A stretch of 64,000 nt of DNA from Bradyrhizobium sp. 164 (GCF_023073715.1 NZ_JADPKA010000017.1:24323-88322); one strand, 5' to 3'. Shown: positions 53,277 through 63,744, counted from the first letter of the stretch. A program made the numbers and translations. The notes: a model not told the origin generated them from the letters alone.

Positions 53277-53885
53277 TCACACCGCAACTAGCCTCTCGCG
53301 GCGCAGGAACGCAAGCAGCGGCAGTAGCGGCAGGCCGAGAATGGTGAAATGGTCGCCCTCGATGCGCTCGAACAGATGGATGCCGAGACCCTCGAGCTGG
53401 TAGGCGCCAACGCTGGTGGTCACGGCAGCGCCGGCGGCGTCGAGATAGGCCGTAAGCTCCGCTTCCGTCATTTGCCGCATCGTCATGCGGGCCACGGAAA
53501 CATCCTCGAAAACAATCCTTCCGTTGTGCGCCACCGCCACCCCCGAATTCAGCTCGTGGCTGTTGCCGGAGAGATCGCGCAATTGCGCCATCGCCTGGAG
53601 ACGGCCAGCGGGCTTGTTGAAGAGGTGCTCGCCAAGAGCCAGCGTCTGGTCGGCGCCTATCACATAGCTTGCGGGATAATGAGCCGAGACCGCCTTGGCT
53701 TTCTCACGCGCCAGCAGCAGGGCGATCTCGCGCGGGTTTGAGAGTTTCGACACCGCCTGGATGCCGCGCTCATCGATAGCAGCCGTGGCGGCCACGAATT
53801 CGAGTCCAGCATTCGCCAGCAGCATTTTCCGCGCGCTGCTCTGCGAGGCCAGGATCAGCGGAGATGTGCCGCGCCACAGACCCAT
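53277..53885 (-). CDS. maf: Maf family nucleotide pyrophosphatase
   Basis: A 202-residue Maf protein. [19 protein letters not shown] and [19 protein letters not shown] are the two family motifs, with the catalytic Asp in GADQ. It removes modified or noncanonical nucleotides (dTTP/UTP or m7GTP depending on subtype). Which subtype is not certain from sequence. It lies 8 bases from ppsR. Confidence 0.93.
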   Translation of the reverse strand: MGLWRGTSPLILASQSSARKMLLANAGLEFVAATAAIDERGIQAVSKLSNPREIALLLAREKAKAVSAHYPASYVIGADQTLALGEHLFNKPAGRLQAMAQLRDLSGNSHELNSGVAVAHNGRIVFEDVSVARMTMRQMTEAELTAYLDAAGAAVTTSVGAYQLEGLGIHLFERIEGDHFTILGLPLLPLLAFLRRERLVAV

Positions 53886-53893
53886 GGCGACAA

Positions 53894-54733
53894 CTATTCC
53901 GAGGGCCGGTTGCGTTGGCGATCGGTGTAGAGCTTCATGATCGCCGCGGCGGTTTCCTCGATCGAGCGCCTTGTGACATCCAGCAGTGGCCAGTCATGCT
54001 TGGCGCTGAGCTTGCGTGCGAATGCGACCTCCTCGGCGACCGCTTGCTTATCGGTATAGGTGTCACTGCCGGAATTGGCACCCATGGAGAGCAGGCGGTT
54101 CTGGCGCACCTGAATCAGGCGTTCCGGCGTCGCATGCAGGCTCACCACCAGCGGCCGCGTCAGGGTTTCCAATTGCGAGGGCACCGGAATGCCCGGAACC
54201 AGCGGCACATTGGCGGTGCGGATGCCGCGATTGGCGAGATAGATCGACGTCGGCGTCTTCGAAGTGCGGGACACACCCACCAGCACCACGTCAGCTTCGT
54301 CGAGGCCTTCGACGTGCTGCCCATCGTCGTGGATCATGGTGTAGTTCAGCGCGTCGATGCGCTTGAAATATTCCGCGTTGAGCACGTGCTGGGCGCCGAC
54401 GCGACCCGTGGTCGCGGCACCGAGATAGGCTTCGAACAGTTGCATCACCGGGCCGATGATCGACAGGCTCGGAACGTTGATCTCCTTGCACTTGTTCTCG
54501 AGCCTGAAGACCAGATCCTTCTCCAGCAGCGTGAACAGCACGATGCCCGGCGCCTCCTCGATCTCATCGAGTACGCGATCGAGCTGCTTTTGGCTGCGCA
54601 CCAGCGGATAGACGTGCTCGACCGGCGTCACGTTGGCGTATTGGGCCGCGACCGCGCGGGCCACGGTGATCAGCGTCTCACCCGTGGAGTCGGAGACGAG
54701 GTGCAGATGGAAATAATTGTTCGAGGTCGGCAC
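53894..54733 (-). CDS. ppsR: Pyruvate phosphate dikinase regulatory protein (DUF299), RP001 homologue
   Basis: A 279-residue bifunctional kinase/phosphorylase that controls PEP synthase or pyruvate phosphate dikinase. [21 protein letters not shown] is shown in part ([11 protein letters not shown]); [20 protein letters not shown] is the P-loop-like motif. In Rickettsia the homologue is RP001, which lies directly beside the replication origin. Here it is the last minus-strand gene before the strand switch at 54.7-55.2 kb. Confidence 0.94.
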   Translation of the reverse strand: MPTSNNYFHLHLVSDSTGETLITVARAVAAQYANVTPVEHVYPLVRSQKQLDRVLDEIEEAPGIVLFTLLEKDLVFRLENKCKEINVPSLSIIGPVMQLFEAYLGAATTGRVGAQHVLNAEYFKRIDALNYTMIHDDGQHVEGLDEADVVLVGVSRTSKTPTSIYLANRGIRTANVPLVPGIPVPSQLETLTRPLVVSLHATPERLIQVRQNRLLSMGANSGSDTYTDKQAVAEEVAFARKLSAKHDWPLLDVTRRSIEETAAAIMKLYTDRQRNRPSE

Positions 54734-55191
54734 AAAAACCCTTTGTATGGAGGCGGTGTGATTTGTGGATTTCTGTGGAGCTTAACCCCTCGGAAAGGGT
54801 TGCGCGACAGGAGGGGCGGGACAACGGCCAATTTTCTTCACACCGCTGCCCGTCAGGACAAGTTTGCCGGTCCTCCGCGACGGCAACGGGATTGCGCGGA
54901 CAAGCCTCTTGATAAGCTGCCGACAGGCGGGCGCAAGCCCCTGAACGCGGGTCAATTATTCCGACAGGCCAGACGGGCGCAGGATATGTTGATGGATGTG
55001 AACAAGCGCGCGTGAAGCCGCGGACGAAATTGTGTGAGTCCAATCCACGGTCACATAGACTCAAACCTTAAGAATCTAAGATTCTAGATTTGAGGAAGGC
55101 GCTACGGACGGATAAGTGTGCAGGGTAAGACCTTAACGAGTTCTTACTATCCCCAGCGTTTGGAATGCTCGGCAGGAATCCGGGACGGCAC
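54734..55191. other. Candidate chromosomal replication origin (ppsR-hemJ gap)
   Basis: This 458-base gap has no gene. It holds sequences 7 of 9 like the DnaA box (TTATCCACA or its complement): TGTGGATTT at 54764-54772, TTCTTCACA at 54834-54842, TCTTGATAA at 54907-54915. Two more are 6 of 9 (55041-55049, 55107-55115). TTAACGAGTTCTTAC at 55132-55146 is CtrA-like. Inverted repeats are TGAGTC/GACTCA (55035-55063) and AGAATC-TAA-GATTCT (55071-55085) in a low-GC patch. The position matches the Caulobacter/Rickettsia origin neighbourhood. No perfect DnaA box was seen, so the call rests mainly on context. Confidence 0.55.
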
Positions 55192-55626
55192 ATGTTTGAA
55201 GACCTCTATTTCTGGATCAAGGCGCTGCACGTGATCGCCGTCATCGCCTGGATGGCGGGCATGCTCTATCTGCCACGGCTGTTCGTCTATCATTCGGAGA
55301 CCGAAATCGGCTCGAAGCAGTCCGAAACGTTCAAGATCATGGAGCGCCGGCTACTCAAGGCGATCATCAACCCCGCCATGATGGTCACTTGGCTGGCCGG
55401 GCTTTATCTCGCCTGGTCCGGCCATTGGTTCACTTCCGGGTGGCTGCACGTAAAACTGGCACTGGTCCTGGCAATGTCCGCGGTCCACGGCTTTTTTTCC
55501 CGCTGGCTGACGGATTTCGCCCGCGACCGGCGCCCGCGGACCCAGAAATTCTATCGGATTATCAATGAGGTGCCGACAGTCCTGATGATTTTCATCGTGA
55601 TCATGGTGATCGTGAAGCCGTTCTAG
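55192..55626 (+). CDS. hemJ: Protoporphyrinogen IX oxidase HemJ
   Basis: A 144-residue membrane protein (153 if the ATG at 55165 is used). WIKALHVIAVIAWMAGMLYLPRLFVYH is given in part: LHVIAVIAWMAGMLYLPR carries the conserved His and Arg, and the last helix ends IVIMVIVKPF. It oxidises protoporphyrinogen to protoporphyrin, probably passing electrons to quinone. It corresponds to Rickettsia RP883. No hemE or hemH is next to it, unlike in Caulobacter. The ATG at 55192 (MFEDLYFWIK) matches family starts better. Confidence 0.92.
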   Translation: MFEDLYFWIKALHVIAVIAWMAGMLYLPRLFVYHSETEIGSKQSETFKIMERRLLKAIINPAMMVTWLAGLYLAWSGHWFTSGWLHVKLALVLAMSAVHGFFSRWLTDFARDRRPRTQKFYRIINEVPTVLMIFIVIMVIVKPF

Positions 55627-55870
55627 GCAATGCGCGCGACGAATCCCTCGGCGCTTCGGCTTGCGGAGCAGGAAGCGATTTTCTATATTATCGGTATCCC
55701 ACCCAACGCAGGCGGATGTGGTTGTGTCTGAGCTTTCCAGAGGCCGGACACCGCATCAGGTTTGAAGCCTCACCGGCACTCTCCTTGCCAGACCTGCGGA
55801 CCTTACCTTCTCACGTCCGCATTTCAGCCTCCTCGCACCCCTTCCAAGGTTACCCCACAGGACCACCCCA

Positions 55871-57136
<1,266 letters not shown>

Positions 57137-57157
57137 GTGCAGTGCAACGGAAAGTGG

Positions 57158-57182
57158 AGGGCGCCCTGGGGCGCCCTTTCTT
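57158..57182 (+). terminator. Intrinsic terminator after rho
   Basis: AGGGCGCC (57158-57165) pairs with GGCGCCCT (57170-57177) around CTGG, followed by TTTCTT. It starts 21 bases after the rho stop. Confidence 0.85.
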
Positions 57183-57445
57183 GTGCAGCTTTGCTGCAGT
57201 GAACCTGCAGCATGGCAAGAGGCTTGTTACATAGCCCGTTTTTATTTAAGTCATTGATATAGTACGATAATGTTTTCAATTCGGTGAGCCGACCGAGTTG
57301 AACGGCTGCGTTCTGCAGCAAAAATGCTGTGCCAATATTGCACTGCAATGCAATCTTCTGCTGCGGGATGTGGCGCAGCAAAATCATGCCGCCTGGCGTT
57401 CGAAATGGAGGTTTGCCTTTTCTCCGGCAGCCGGACAAATAGGCC
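57183..57445. other. AT-rich, repeat-bearing gap between rho and mnmE
   Basis: This gap has TGCAGC-TTT-GCTGCA at 57184-57198 (perfect inverted repeat), more TGCAGCA copies at 57206 and 57314, and GCAGCAAAA at 57315 and 57375, 60 bases apart. An AT-rich core lies at 57228-57290 (TTTTTATTTAAGTCATTGAT). No gene or recognised site explains it. It may be a promoter/leader for mnmE or an unwinding element. Confidence 0.6.
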
Positions 57446-58804
57446 ATGCATCCGCAAGACCAGACCATCTTTGCGCTGTCGTCCGGCCGTCCGCCAAGCG
57501 CGATTGCGGTGGTGCGGGTCTCCGGGCCACGGGCTGGCTTGGCGCTGACGACGCTGGCGGGTGAGCTGCCGGCGCCGAGGCACGCCAGCCGCAGGTTGCT
57601 CCGTGACGCCGTGGGCCAGCCGATCGATGATGCGGTCGTGCTCTGGTTTCCGGGGCCGGCAAGTGCGACCGGCGAGGACGTCGCCGAATTCCACGTCCAT
57701 GGCGGCCGCGCTGTGCTCTCGGCGCTCCTCGCTGCAATTTCTGCTATCCCGAACACGCGAGCGGCCGAGCCCGGCGAGTTCACGCGACGTGCATTCGAGA
57801 ACGGCAAGCTCGACCTCACCGAGGCCGAGGGCCTCGACGATCTCATCCACGCCGATACCGACCGCCAGCGGCGTCAAGCGCTGCGCCAGTTGCAGGGCCT
57901 GCTCGGCAATCGTGCACGCGATTGGCGCGAACGTATCATCGAAGCTTCGGCCTTGATCGAAGCCGGCATCGATTTCTCGGATGAGGGCGACGTGCCTGCC
58001 GAGCTTCTGGCGCCCGCCGTCAAGGCGATCGGAGCGCTGCATCGCGAAATTGCAGAAGTCCTTGCGGCACAGGGCCAAGCTGAACGGCTGCGCGATGGCC
58101 TGGTGGTCGCGATCGCAGGCGAGCCGAATGTCGGCAAGTCGACGCTGATCAATCAGCTCGCACGCCGCGAGGTTGCGATCGTCTCGCCGTACGCTGGCAC
58201 CACACGCGATGTGATCGAGGTGCAGCTCGATCTCGACGGCTACCCCGTCACGCTGATCGACACCGCCGGCATTCGCGAGACCGACGATCCTGTCGAGCAA
58301 GAGGGCGTGCGCCGGGCACGGGCCAGGGCCGAAGACGCGGATCTCGTGCTGTGGCTGGTGGAGGGATCGCAGACCATCGATCCGGACGCGACGCGGTTGC
58401 TGCGGAAGGCCGGCGGCGGGAATGGTCCGTCTGGCGGCTCGATCTGGATCGTGCGCAACAAGGTCGATCTCGGCGGGGCTGGGGGATCGGGGCCGCGGGA
58501 CGAGTTCGCGATCTCCGCGAGCCGGGGCGATGGCATCCCTCAGCTGGTCGATGCTCTCGTGAAATTCGCCTCTGAATTCTTCGGGAGCAGCGAGGGTGCA
58601 TTGGTGACCCGGGCACGCCAACGCGAGCTGTTGCGCCAAGCGGCAGACAGCTTGCGCCGGAGTTTGGAGCTTGTAGAAGAGGGCGAAGAGCTCGCCGCCG
58701 AGGAATTGCGTGCCGCGGCCTATGCCTTGGGCCGGGTGCTGGGCCGGGTGGACGTGGAAGACGTGCTCGGCGCCATTTTCCAGAAATTTTGCATCGGAAA
58801 GTAG
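57446..58804 (+). CDS. mnmE: tRNA uridine-5-carboxymethylaminomethyl synthesis GTPase MnmE
   Basis: A 452-residue GTPase that works with MnmG on wobble uridines. The N-terminal tetrahydrofolate-binding domain has DTIFALSS-like [19 protein letters not shown] (shown in part: [15 protein letters not shown]), [19 protein letters not shown] follows, the G1 motif is [14 protein letters not shown]2 AGTTRDV, G3 DTAGIRET, and the C-terminal FQKFCIGK has the formyl-methyl site Cys. All parts are present. Confidence 0.97.
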   Translation: MHPQDQTIFALSSGRPPSAIAVVRVSGPRAGLALTTLAGELPAPRHASRRLLRDAVGQPIDDAVVLWFPGPASATGEDVAEFHVHGGRAVLSALLAAISAIPNTRAAEPGEFTRRAFENGKLDLTEAEGLDDLIHADTDRQRRQALRQLQGLLGNRARDWRERIIEASALIEAGIDFSDEGDVPAELLAPAVKAIGALHREIAEVLAAQGQAERLRDGLVVAIAGEPNVGKSTLINQLARREVAIVSPYAGTTRDVIEVQLDLDGYPVTLIDTAGIRETDDPVEQEGVRRARARAEDADLVLWLVEGSQTIDPDATRLLRKAGGGNGPSGGSIWIVRNKVDLGGAGGSGPRDEFAISASRGDGIPQLVDALVKFASEFFGSSEGALVTRARQRELLRQAADSLRRSLELVEEGEELAAEELRAAAYALGRVLGRVDVEDVLGAIFQKFCIGK

Positions 58805-58847
58805 GATTAGTTCTTCATTGTAGAACTAGCCTTTGTTCCACTCTTTG

Positions 58848-58863
58848 CGTTTCACGTGAAACA
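58848..58863. promoter_or_regulatory. parS site 1
   Basis: CGTTTCACGTGAAACA contains the perfect 14-base palindrome GTTTCACGTGAAAC bound by ParB. It lies 44 bases after the mnmE stop. Confidence 0.95.
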
Positions 58864-59000
58864 CATGCTGTGGTTCCTTTGCCTCGTGAAACGTTGGGGC
58901 GCCGGCCGTCGTTACGAGCATCACTGCACGATAATCCAGACTGCCCACGAAAGATTCTGGGATGCGTCGCCGCGATATCTTTTGATCATTTCAGTGATTT

Positions 59001-59016
59001 TGTTTCACCTGAAACG
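59001..59016. promoter_or_regulatory. Near-perfect parS site
   Basis: TGTTTCACCTGAAACG differs from the 14-base core at one central position (C for G). Whether ParB still binds is not known from sequence. Confidence 0.6.
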
Positions 59017-59086
59017 CAGCAGGTTCAATAGCTCGTCTACTGTGCATGGGGTTGTTTTCGCGAAATCGCTTTCCCCTCGAATGCTC

Positions 59087-59102
59087 CGTTTCACGTGAAA
59101 CA
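59087..59102. promoter_or_regulatory. parS site 2
   Basis: CGTTTCACGTGAAACA with a perfect core, 55 bases ahead of the mnmG ATG, so ParB spreading could affect mnmG expression. Confidence 0.95.
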
Positions 59103-59156
59103 TCTCCGCCTAGTTTCCACTTCCGGCTTTCACACCTCTGAGCTAGAAGTTGCCTC

Positions 59157-61037
59157 ATGCGAACAGAGCGAGAGAACTACGACGTCATCGTCATTGGCGG
59201 CGGTCACGCCGGCTGTGAGGCCGCGGCGGCTGCTGCTCGGATGGGTGCAACAACCGCTCTTGTGACGCATCGTTTCTCGACCGTAGGCGCGATGTCCTGC
59301 AACCCCGCCATTGGGGGTCTCGGCAAGGGCCATCTGGTCCGCGAAGTCGATGCGCTCGATGGTCTGATGGGCCGGGTCGGCGATGCCGGCGGCATCCAAT
59401 TTCGTGTCCTCAACCGCCGCAAGGGTCCGGCTGTCCGTGGTCCTCGCGCTCAGGCCGACCGAAGGCTTTATGCGGCCGCGATGCAGGCCGCGGTCCGGGA
59501 GACCGAGGGTCTTTCCGTCCTCGAGGGGGAGGCTGAGGAGCTGATCGTGGTGGAAGGCCGGGTCATCGGTCTGCGCCTGGCCGACGGCCGGGAGCTTCGG
59601 GCAGGGGCGATAGTCGTCACCACCGGCACCTTCCTGCGCGGTCTGATCCATCTCGGCGAGAAGAATTGGCCCGCCGGTCGCGTCGGCGAGGCACCGGCGA
59701 TGGGCCTTTCTGGCTCCTTTGAGCGCGCCGGCTTCACCCTCGGGCGGCTGAAAACGGGGACTCCTCCCCGCTTGGACGGCACCACGATCGATTGGTCGGC
59801 CGTCGAAATGCAGCCCGGAGACGAACCGCCTGAGCCGTTCTCGGTGATGACGGAACGGATCACGACCCCGCAGATCCAGTGCGGCATCACCCGGACCACC
59901 TCGGTGACCCATGAGGTGATCCGCGCCAATGTCCATCGCTCCCCGATGTATTCCGGCCAGATCAAGAGTTCCGGTCCGCGTTATTGTCCGTCGATCGAGG
60001 ACAAGATCGTCCGCTTCGGCGACCGTGACGGCCATCAGATCTTCCTGGAGCCGGAAGGGCTCGACGATACAACTGTCTATCCCAACGGCATCTCGACCTC
60101 GCTCCCTGAGGAGGTCCAGCTCGCGATCCTCGCCAGCATTCCCGGCTTGGAGCGGGTGAAGATGGTCCGTCCGGGGTACGCCATCGAATACGACCACATC
60201 GACCCCCGCGAGCTCGATCCGACCCTCCAGACCAAGCGTCTGCGCGGTCTGTTCCTGGCCGGGCAGATCAATGGCACCACCGGATACGAAGAAGCCGCCG
60301 GGCAGGGCATCGTGGCAGGCGTCAACGCAGCGCTCTCCGCCAGCGGGGCGGCGCTAACGGTGTTCGACCGGGCGGATGGCTATCTGGGTGTGATGATCGA
60401 CGATCTCGTCACCCGCGGGATCAGCGAGCCCTATCGGATGTTCACCTCCCGGGCGGAATACCGGCTGACGCTGCGGGCCGACAATGCGGATCAGCGTCTC
60501 ACCGAGAAGGGCATCGCCTTGGGGTGTGTCGGCAGTGCCCGCATGCAGCATCATCGCGCCAAGATGGATGCGCTGAACGCAGCCCGCGCGCTCTCGAAGT
60601 CGCTTGCGATCACTCCGAACGAGGCGATCAAGCACGGACTCTCCCTGAACCGCGATGGCCAGCGCCGGTCCGCCTTCGAACTGATGGCCTATCCGGATAT
60701 CGGCTGGAGCCAGGTCCGGGCGATCTGGCCGGAACTGTCGGCGATCGACCCCATCATCGCGACCCACCTCGAAACCGACGCCAAATACGACGTCTATCTG
60801 GAGCGCCAGAGCGCCGACGTCGAAGCCTTCCGGCGCGACGAGGGTATGGTGCTGTCGGAGGTCGATTATCAGCAGGTCCCCGGTCTCTCCAATGAGGTGC
60901 GGACCAAGCTGGAGAAGGCCCGACCGTTCACGGTCGGCCAAGCCGGCCGGATCGATGGGATGACGCCGGCGGCGCTCGGCATTCTCGCGGCCTACCTGCG
61001 GCGCGAGGCACGGAAGACCTCGAAGGCGATTGCATAG
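59157..61037 (+). CDS. mnmG: tRNA uridine-5-carboxymethylaminomethyl synthesis enzyme MnmG (GidA)
   Basis: A 626-residue FAD enzyme, partner of Mnm[21 protein letters not shown] is the FAD motif, [20 protein letters not shown] and [17 protein letters not shown] are family signatures, and [17 protein letters not shown] and the C-terminal helical tRNA-binding domain with [15 protein letters not shown] complete it. The ATG at 59157 is preceded by a gap with parS sites. Confidence 0.97.
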   Translation: MRTERENYDVIVIGGGHAGCEAAAAAARMGATTALVTHRFSTVGAMSCNPAIGGLGKGHLVREVDALDGLMGRVGDAGGIQFRVLNRRKGPAVRGPRAQADRRLYAAAMQAAVRETEGLSVLEGEAEELIVVEGRVIGLRLADGRELRAGAIVVTTGTFLRGLIHLGEKNWPAGRVGEAPAMGLSGSFERAGFTLGRLKTGTPPRLDGTTIDWSAVEMQPGDEPPEPFSVMTERITTPQIQCGITRTTSVTHEVIRANVHRSPMYSGQIKSSGPRYCPSIEDKIVRFGDRDGHQIFLEPEGLDDTTVYPNGISTSLPEEVQLAILASIPGLERVKMVRPGYAIEYDHIDPRELDPTLQTKRLRGLFLAGQINGTTGYEEAAGQGIVAGVNAALSASGAALTVFDRADGYLGVMIDDLVTRGISEPYRMFTSRAEYRLTLRADNADQRLTEKGIALGCVGSARMQHHRAKMDALNAARALSKSLAITPNEAIKHGLSLNRDGQRRSAFELMAYPDIGWSQVRAIWPELSAIDPIIATHLETDAKYDVYLERQSADVEAFRRDEGMVLSEVDYQQVPGLSNEVRTKLEKARPFTVGQAGRIDGMTPAALGILAAYLRREARKTSKAIA

Positions 61038-61038
61038 G

Positions 61039-61054
61039 CGTTTCACGTGAAACA
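61039..61054. promoter_or_regulatory. parS site 3 (overlaps rsmG start)
   Basis: CGTTTCACGTGAAACA with a perfect core, between the mnmG stop and rsmG. The GTG used as the rsmG start is part of the palindrome itself. Confidence 0.95.
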
Positions 61055-61820
61055 GCGCGGGCCGGGAGGCGGCAGATCGTCATCAGGAAAACCTGCGGCG
61101 GGCGAGGGTGCCGGTCGACGGCCCGAGCCGAGGCTGATCAGACCGAAGATCGACAGCGCCGGCACCAACGATCAATCGCTGAACGCCCTCATCGCTGCTG
61201 ACAAGATTGCGGCGCTCAAGCTCGCGCCTGTTTCAGATGAAACGGAAGACCGGCTCGATCGCTACATCGCCTTGCTCCGCGAGTGGCAGGCCAAGACCAA
61301 CCTGGTCGCGCCCTCGACCCTGCCGCACCTCTGGACCCGGCACATCGCCGACTCGCTTCAGCTCGTGGATCTCGCACCGGCGGCAAAACGATGGGCCGAC
61401 CTCGGGAGCGGCGGTGGCTTCCCGGGCATCGTCCTGGCCTGCGCCATGGCCGGGAGGCCCGATGCTCGCGTCCATCTTGTCGAGCGAATCGCCAAGAAGG
61501 CCGCGTTCCTGCGCGAAGCGATCCGTGTCACCACATCTCCGGGAGTCGTACATCTCGCTGAAATCGGGGATAATGTGGATAGAATCACCGGCCCCGTCGA
61601 TTGCGTCACCGCGCGTGCGCTCGCTCCGCTACATCAACTCATCGGCTTTGCGGAGCCGCTGATACGCCAGGGCGCAAAAGCGTTATTTCTCAAGGGTCAA
61701 GATGTAGAGGCTGAATTGACCGAAGCCGCTAAATATTGGAATATTCGGCCTCAGCTTCATCCAAGCCGCACCGGCGACGGCTGGATCGTGGAACTGACGT
61801 CTGCCGAACGGCGCGGGTGA
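61047..61820 (+). CDS. rsmG: 16S rRNA (guanine-527-N7)-methyltransferase RsmG (GidB)
   Basis: A 257-residue SAM methyltransferase. WADLGSGGGFPGIVLACAMA is the SAM loop, VHLVERIAKKAAFLREA and VTARALAPLHQLIGFAEPL are typical (last shown in part). The frame has only one start of the ATG/GTG kind, GTG 61047, inside the parS palindrome and 9 bases after mnmG. The first 50 residues (Gly/Pro/Arg-rich) are absent in most RsmG, so a rarer start further in is possible, for example a CTG near residue 30. Confidence 0.92.
   Translation: MKQRGPGGGRSSSGKPAAGEGAGRRPEPRLIRPKIDSAGTNDQSLNALIAADKIAALKLAPVSDETEDRLDRYIALLREWQAKTNLVAPSTLPHLWTRHIADSLQLVDLAPAAKRWADLGSGGGFPGIVLACAMAGRPDARVHLVERIAKKAAFLREAIRVTTSPGVVHLAEIGDNVDRITGPVDCVTARALAPLHQLIGFAEPLIRQGAKALFLKGQDVEAELTEAAKYWNIRPQLHPSRTGDGWIVELTSAERRG
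61229..61244. promoter_or_regulatory. Degenerate parS-like site inside rsmG
   Basis: TGTTTCAGATGAAACG has 12 of 14 core bases, with both mismatches in the centre. It may be a weak site or chance. Confidence 0.35.
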
Positions 61821-61851
61821 GGCGTTCAGGGGCCTGAGTGGGGAATTTACG

Positions 61852-62721
61852 ATGACCGTGATTGACGAGCCGCAGCAAGAACAGACCGCCCAAGAACAGG
61901 CAGCGGAGGTGCCGCATGGCCACCCGCGCATCCTGGCGCTGGCAAATCAGAAGGGGGGCGTCGGAAAAACAACCACAGCGATTAACCTCGGCACGGCGCT
62001 CGCAGCGATTGGCGAACGCGTCCTGATCGTCGATCTCGATCCGCAGGGCAACGCCTCGACCGGCCTCGGCATCGATCGCCGCAACCGTAGCTGTTCGATC
62101 TACGACGTGCTGGTCGGCGAAGCCGCCTTGCGCGAGGCTGTGGTCTCGACCGCGGTGCCGCGGCTGCACATCGCGCCCTCGACCATGGATCTCTCCGGCC
62201 TTGAGCTCGAGCTCGGCACCACGCCCGGCCGCGCCTTCAAGCTGCGCGACGCCATCGGTGCGCTCAACAACAATGTCTCTCCGGATGCCGACTACACCTA
62301 CGTGCTGATCGACTGCCCGCCTTCGCTCAACCTGCTCACGGTCAACGCGATGGCGGCGTCCGATGCGATCCTGGTACCGCTGCAATGCGAATTCTTCGCG
62401 CTCGAAGGTCTGTCGCAATTGCTGCAGACCGTGGAGCAGGTGCGCTCGACGCTCAACCCGAATCTGTCGATCCACGGCATCGTGCTGACCATGTTCGACT
62501 CGCGTAACAACCTCTCGAACCAGGTCGTCGCCGACGTCCGCCAGTTCATGGGCGAGAAGGTCTACAAGACCATGATCCCGCGCAACGTGCGCATCTCGGA
62601 AGCGCCGTCCTACGGCAAGCCGGTGCTGGTCTACGACCTCAAATGCGTCGGCAGCGAAGCGTATTTGCGGCTCGCCACCGAGGTGATCCAGCGCGAGCGC
62701 GAGCTGCGGACCACGCATTGA
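61852..62721 (+). CDS. parA: Chromosome partitioning ATPase ParA
   Basis: A 289-residue Walker-type ATPase that moves ParB-parS complexes. The deviant Walker A is NQKGGVGKTTTAINLGTAL with both lysines, then VLIVDLDPQGNASTGLG and YVLIDCPPSLNLLTVNAM. It lacks the N-terminal DNA-binding domain of plasmid P1-type ParA, so it is chromosomal type. It lies 31 bases after rsmG. Confidence 0.97.
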   Translation: MTVIDEPQQEQTAQEQAAEVPHGHPRILALANQKGGVGKTTTAINLGTALAAIGERVLIVDLDPQGNASTGLGIDRRNRSCSIYDVLVGEAALREAVVSTAVPRLHIAPSTMDLSGLELELGTTPGRAFKLRDAIGALNNNVSPDADYTYVLIDCPPSLNLLTVNAMAASDAILVPLQCEFFALEGLSQLLQTVEQVRSTLNPNLSIHGIVLTMFDSRNNLSNQVVADVRQFMGEKVYKTMIPRNVRISEAPSYGKPVLVYDLKCVGSEAYLRLATEVIQRERELRTTH

Positions 62722-62727
62722 CGAGGC

Positions 62728-62808
62728 CGTAGGGTGGCAAAGGTGTCTTCGCCGGGTCCACCGTCTTCCGCACACACTGGTGGGCACGCTTCGCTTACCC
62801 ACCCTACG
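62728..62808. repeat. Palindromic repeat between parA and parB
   Basis: CGTAGGGTGG (62728-62737) and CCACCCTACG (62799-62808) are exact inverted ends of an 81 bp element starting 6 bases after the parA stop. It splits what is normally a tightly spaced parA-parB pair. I recall the same ends as a common repeat of bradyrhizobia. Confidence 0.75.
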
Positions 62809-62859
62809 TTTCGAAATTCAGTTCTGGAGTGCGCTCAAGTGAATCCAAGGGAGCTGGCG

Positions 62860-63744
62860 ATGGCCGACGAAGCGCGTTCGCGACTGGGCCGGGGTCTTGC
62901 GAGTCTGATTGGTGATGTCGGCGGCGAGGCTCAGCATGTCGATCGCCCGCGCGCGCAGCGCAAGGTGCCGATCGAATTCATCAAAGCCAATCCGCGCAAT
63001 CCGCGTCGCACCTTTTCGGAGGCCGAGCTCAAGGAGCTCTCCGACTCCATCAAGCAGCACGGTGTGATCCAGCCGATCGTGGTGCGTCCGGTGAAGGGCG
63101 CGCAGGATCGCTACGAGATCATCGCCGGCGAGCGGCGCTGGCGCGCTTCGCAAATGGCTGGCCTGCATGAAGTGCCGATCGTCCCGGTCGACATCAGCGA
63201 CAGCGATGCGCTGGAGTTCGCGATCGTCGAGAACGTGCAGCGCGAAGACCTCAACCCGATGGAAGAGGCGCAGGGCTATCACGCGCTTGCCAACGAGTTC
63301 AAACGCAGCCAGGACGATATCGCAAGAGTCGTCGGCAAGAGCCGCAGCCACGTCGCCAACATGATGCGTCTGACGAAGCTGCCGGCCGAGGTGCAGGCCT
63401 TGATCGCAACCGGCGAGCTGACGGCTGGCCATGCTCGCGCACTGATCGGCGTGCCCGATCCGCTCGCGGCCGCCAAGCGCATCGTCGAGGAGGGCCTCAA
63501 CGTCCGTCAGACCGAGGCGCTTGCGCATGAAGAGGGCGTGCCGGGGCGCAAGCCGCAGAAGGCGCGCGCTGGGGCGAAGGAAAAGGACCCCGATACGGTC
63601 GATCTGGAAAAGCGCGTCAGCGACGCGCTCGGTCTCAAGGTCACCGTCAATCACCGCGATCCTGGCGGATCCGTGCAGATCAACTATCGCAACCTCGATC
63701 AGCTCGACGAGGTGATGAAGCGGCTCGCGAAGGGCGCGCTGTAG
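62860..63744 (+). CDS. parB: Chromosome partitioning protein ParB
   Basis: A 294-residue DNA clamp. RLGRGLASLIGDVGG opens it; the CTP-binding motifs are HGVIQPIVVRP, IIAGERRWRAS and FAIVENVQREDLNPMEEA; the HTH (SQDDIARVVGKSRSHVANMMR) recognises parS. The C-terminal dimer domain follows a Lys-rich linker. The ATG at 62860 follows AAGGGAG and gives the usual start; a GTG at 62839 would add 7 residues. Confidence 0.97.
   Translation: MADEARSRLGRGLASLIGDVGGEAQHVDRPRAQRKVPIEFIKANPRNPRRTFSEAELKELSDSIKQHGVIQPIVVRPVKGAQDRYEIIAGERRWRASQMAGLHEVPIVPVDISDSDALEFAIVENVQREDLNPMEEAQGYHALANEFKRSQDDIARVVGKSRSHVANMMRLTKLPAEVQALIATGELTAGHARALIGVPDPLAAAKRIVEEGLNVRQTEALAHEEGVPGRKPQKARAGAKEKDPDTVDLEKRVSDALGLKVTVNHRDPGGSVQINYRNLDQLDEVMKRLAKGAL

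Larger units (their letters stand above)
58805..59156. other. mnmE-mnmG gap carrying parS sites
   Basis: 352 bases with no gene. It contains two perfect parS sites and one with a single mismatch, plus a half-site CTCGTGAAAC near 58883. The AT content is higher than in the flanking genes. It looks like the centre of the centromere-like cluster. Confidence 0.8.

Noticed and set aside
53864..55015. A 383-residue plus-strand frame antisense to ppsR
   Set aside because: It mirrors the ppsR reading frame and shows no family motif; it is a shadow caused by high GC.
61852..63744. Plasmid-type parAB (evidence for a plasmid or integrated replicon)
   Set aside because: ParA lacks the N-terminal DNA-binding domain and the neighbours rsmG and mnmG are the standard chromosomal order, so it is the chromosomal system.
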